33,695 bases of DNA from Bacteriovorax sp. (lineage in GTDB: Bacteria > Bdellovibrionota > Bacteriovoracia > Bacteriovoracales > Bacteriovoracaceae). The stretch lies in contig JACMRM010000070.1 of NCBI GenBank assembly GCA_014376445.1, positions 1-33,695 of the forward strand, in the 5' to 3' direction. Positions 31,770-33,695 of this stretch are shown here, in pieces (position 1 is the first letter of the stretch; each line of letters opens with the position of its first letter). The position numbers and the translations under genes are program-made. The notes below the pieces were generated by a model that was not told where the DNA came from, did no database searches, and saw only the letters and a program-made list of their open reading frames with translations.

Positions 31770-31838
31770 AACGTGAAACCATAAAAAAAACTAGAGAAAC
31801 TTGTAGTTAATACAGAAGTTTATTGAGAAGATTTGAAG

Positions 31839-33695
31839 ATGAAGCAATGGGCAATTCGTATATTTATCACACTCCTTGGTTTAGTGATTCTTGTGTCTAT
31901 CGGGATATTCATTTTTGTCAAAACGACATTGAGTGAAACTTCAGTTGCTCTACTTGAAGAAAAAATTTCCAAGAATTATGACCCTTACACAACTCCAGCT
32001 TCATCAATTGTTCTAGAAGAAGGCTCGCTTGTTAAACGCGAAGAGCTTCAAAAGTTTTTTCTTTTTACTGTAGAAAAAAACAGCTTTGAAGATTTCATGG
32101 CCCGTACGCACGAGAGTGGTGATCTTACTGAACTAAAAAATGTTTCCGGCGTCCTTCAGGTTAATCACAACGTTGAATTAAAAAACCTGATGATTAACGA
32201 CTGCGCAGAACTTTATTGTTATCAGCATTATCTTCCTTTTGAATACATTCCTTCGATTTTCTGGAAAGGTTTAATCGGCGTCGAAGATCAGCGCTACCTC
32301 GACCATTTTGGTATCGATTTTAAATCTTTGTTTAGAGCTTTAGTTACAAATTTAAAAACAATGAAGTATACGCAGGGTGGATCAACGATTTCCCAGCAGT
32401 TGGTGAAAAATCTATTTTTTACTAATGAAAAAACGTTTTCAAGAAAACTTAAAGAGATGATTGTTTCAGTTTATATTGAAACAAAATTTCCAAAAGAAAA
32501 AATCCTTGAAGCTTATTTAAATGAAGTTCACTGGGGAGCACTTCAAGGAATAAAAATGAAAGGGGTCATGGCCGCATCACTTTATTATTTTGGGAAAAAA
32601 CCGGCCGACATTACTCCATTTGAAGGTGCCATCCTTATCGGCCTGTTGAAAGGCCCCGGATATTTTCACCCGCTAAAAAAAATTGAACGTTTGCAGGAGC
32701 GCGCTGAAGTTGTTTATAAAAAATTAATTCAGGAAAACTCAGTACCGAATGATTTAACATTAATCTGGAAGAAAAATGACTGGAATACATTCACGACCCG
32801 TTTGCAAAAACTGGAAAAGACCAGATACCACCAGTCGATCTGGAGAACTCTTAATGATCAGGAGCCGACTCTTTCAAACTACGAAAAGTTTGTTCTTATT
32901 CAAAAAGTAGCCGACGTTAAACAAAAAATTTCAGAACGCTTCAACGATAAATTCAACACAGTTGATATCTCGGTAAAAGTTATGCTTGGGCCGCTGAATT
33001 CTGATCAGTGGTACAGCTACTATTCGAGAGTAGAACGAAATAAAGAAAAAGCGCTAACGACGGAAAGGCATCAGGTAGGAAGTTCTATCAAGCCAATCAT
33101 TTACAGTATTTTTGAAGATCTTGGTCGCAGAATGGATGAGTATGTTTCCACTGATCAAATAACTATAAAATTAAAATCAGGGTCATGGACACCGAAAGAA
33201 GCTCATAAAATTGTAGAGCATCAGATCACAATGACTGAAGCACTGATGAAATCCTATAACCGTCCTGTCATCAGAGTGGCAAACGATTTAGGCTTTCCTG
33301 TAGTCGAAGAAAAAATGAAATTCTACTTCCCAGATCTTAAAACTCCATTGGGTGATTACCCATCAGAGCTTTTAGGAAGTATGGAACTCAGCATGAGTGA
33401 GCTTCGCGATATTTATGTAAAATTTATTAGAACAGAGTGCGGCAAAATAAAAAACAGTGAAAGATTTATGGATCAATCTGTTTTGAAGATTATGTCTGAC
33501 CCGAATCAAACGACGGTTGAGCGCGCAGTCGATATTGTAATGCAGAAGCTAAGATTCTTCGGGAAAACTGGAACTACCACCAATGGTTACGATAACTGGT
33601 ATGTTGCCATCGATGGAAAAAATATTACATTGATCTGGGCCGGATATGAAGGACAGCGTAAAACAAAATCTCTGGGATTATACGGTGCGACCACA
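31839..33695 (+). CDS. Class A penicillin-binding protein, PBP1-like (3' end beyond window)
   Basis: The frame is open from ATG 31839 to the last base (619 codons, stop not reached). It starts with one membrane anchor (about 5-27). The GT51 glycosyltransferase domain has catalytic Glu149 in VEDQRYLDHFGID and QGGSTISQQLVKN (about 179-191). The transpeptidase domain carries all three motifs: Ser415-x-x-Lys418 in QVGSSIKP, SYN (472-474), and KTG (576-578) in FGKTGTT. It therefore polymerises and cross-links peptidoglycan outside the inner membrane. GAGAAG at 31825-31830 serves as ribosome site. It diverges from the porin-like gene. Assignment to a particular PBP1a/1b subclass is not attempted. 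Confidence 0.95.
   Translation, partial: MKQWAIRIFITLLGLVILVSIGIFIFVKTTLSETSVALLEEKISKNYDPYTTPASSIVLEEGSLVKREELQKFFLFTVEKNSFEDFMARTHESGDLTELKNVSGVLQVNHNVELKNLMINDCAELYCYQHYLPFEYIPSIFWKGLIGVEDQRYLDHFGIDFKSLFRALVTNLKTMKYTQGGSTISQQLVKNLFFTNEKTFSRKLKEMIVSVYIETKFPKEKILEAYLNEVHWGALQGIKMKGVMAASLYYFGKKPADITPFEGAILIGLLKGPGYFHPLKKIERLQERAEVVYKKLIQENSVPNDLTLIWKKNDWNTFTTRLQKLEKTRYHQSIWRTLNDQEPTLSNYEKFVLIQKVADVKQKISERFNDKFNTVDISVKVMLGPLNSDQWYSYYSRVERNKEKALTTERHQVGSSIKPIIYSIFEDLGRRMDEYVSTDQITIKLKSGSWTPKEAHKIVEHQITMTEALMKSYNRPVIRVANDLGFPVVEEKMKFYFPDLKTPLGDYPSELLGSMELSMSELRDIYVKFIRTECGKIKNSERFMDQSVLKIMSDPNQTTVERAVDIVMQKLRFFGKTGTTTNGYDNWYVAIDGKNITLIWAGYEGQRKTKSLGLYGATT

Noticed and set aside
1-33695. tRNA, rRNA, CRISPR, insertion sequences, prophage or integrative elements
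   Set aside because: No tRNA-like cloverleaf, no transposase or integrase frames, no spaced repeats of CRISPR length, and no flanking target duplications were seen.

Overview
The window looks like a chromosomal segment of a Gram-negative, AT-rich bacterium. Outer-membrane barrels, lipoprotein-type proteins, an LptF/LptG permease and class A PBP peptidoglycan synthesis all point to a diderm envelope. The mixture of an ordinary housekeeping core with many secreted or outer-membrane proteins of no recognisable family fits predatory bacteria of the Bdellovibrio/Bacteriovorax type (Bdellovibrionota). That placement is inference from overall feel, not a marker-gene result. I see no rRNA, tRNA, CRISPR, insertion sequence, integrase or phage gene, and no stretch over 300 bases without a gene.

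Layout. 1-716: end of the ATP synthase operon (atpD tail, atpC) and its hairpin terminator. 787-2949: a large membrane-anchored protein of unknown function with two copies of a VFDYS motif. 3008-5319 (minus): a patatin-like lipase translationally coupled to a GT87-like membrane glycosyltransferase. 5451-10671 (plus): a small HTH/coiled-coil protein coupled to an outer-membrane protein, then ligA (TTG start), radA and an unlisted 53-residue Cys/Gly-Gly-Trp peptide; tag follows and overlaps it. 11224-12953 (minus): glpK preceded by a tiny prepilin-like gene; a TlpA-type thioredoxin diverges from it.

13542-18550 (minus): hutH-hutU-hutI for histidine breakdown to formiminoglutamate, followed by a Kazal-type protease-inhibitor lipoprotein. 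18640-19095 (minus): a small membrane protein with one ankyrin-like repeat. 19216-24133 (minus): a tight six-gene operon, beta-barrel protein, CFI-box-like protein, lptF/G, def, fmt, rpe. The barrel gene seems to lack an ordinary start codon and may begin at AUU.

24181-28008 (plus): galU, a secreted protein of unknown function, and priA. 28086-30167 (plus): a large secreted coiled-coil protein with a Gln-rich tail behind a possible FliA (sigma-28)-type promoter, closed by a perfect 20-bp bidirectional terminator. 30229-31689 (minus): a porin-like barrel with a good sigma-70 promoter. 31839-33695 (plus): a class A penicillin-binding protein running off the window end.

Most genes are housekeeping (energy, DNA repair and replication restart, formyl-Met processing, envelope building, amino-acid and glycerol use). 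No complete new defence or mobile system is visible. The most unusual items are the possible AUU start, the Kazal lipoprotein behind the hut genes, the overlapping micro-ORF between radA and tag, the prepilin-like gene, the coupled regulator/OMP pair, and the Gln-rich secreted protein with its flagellar-type promoter.
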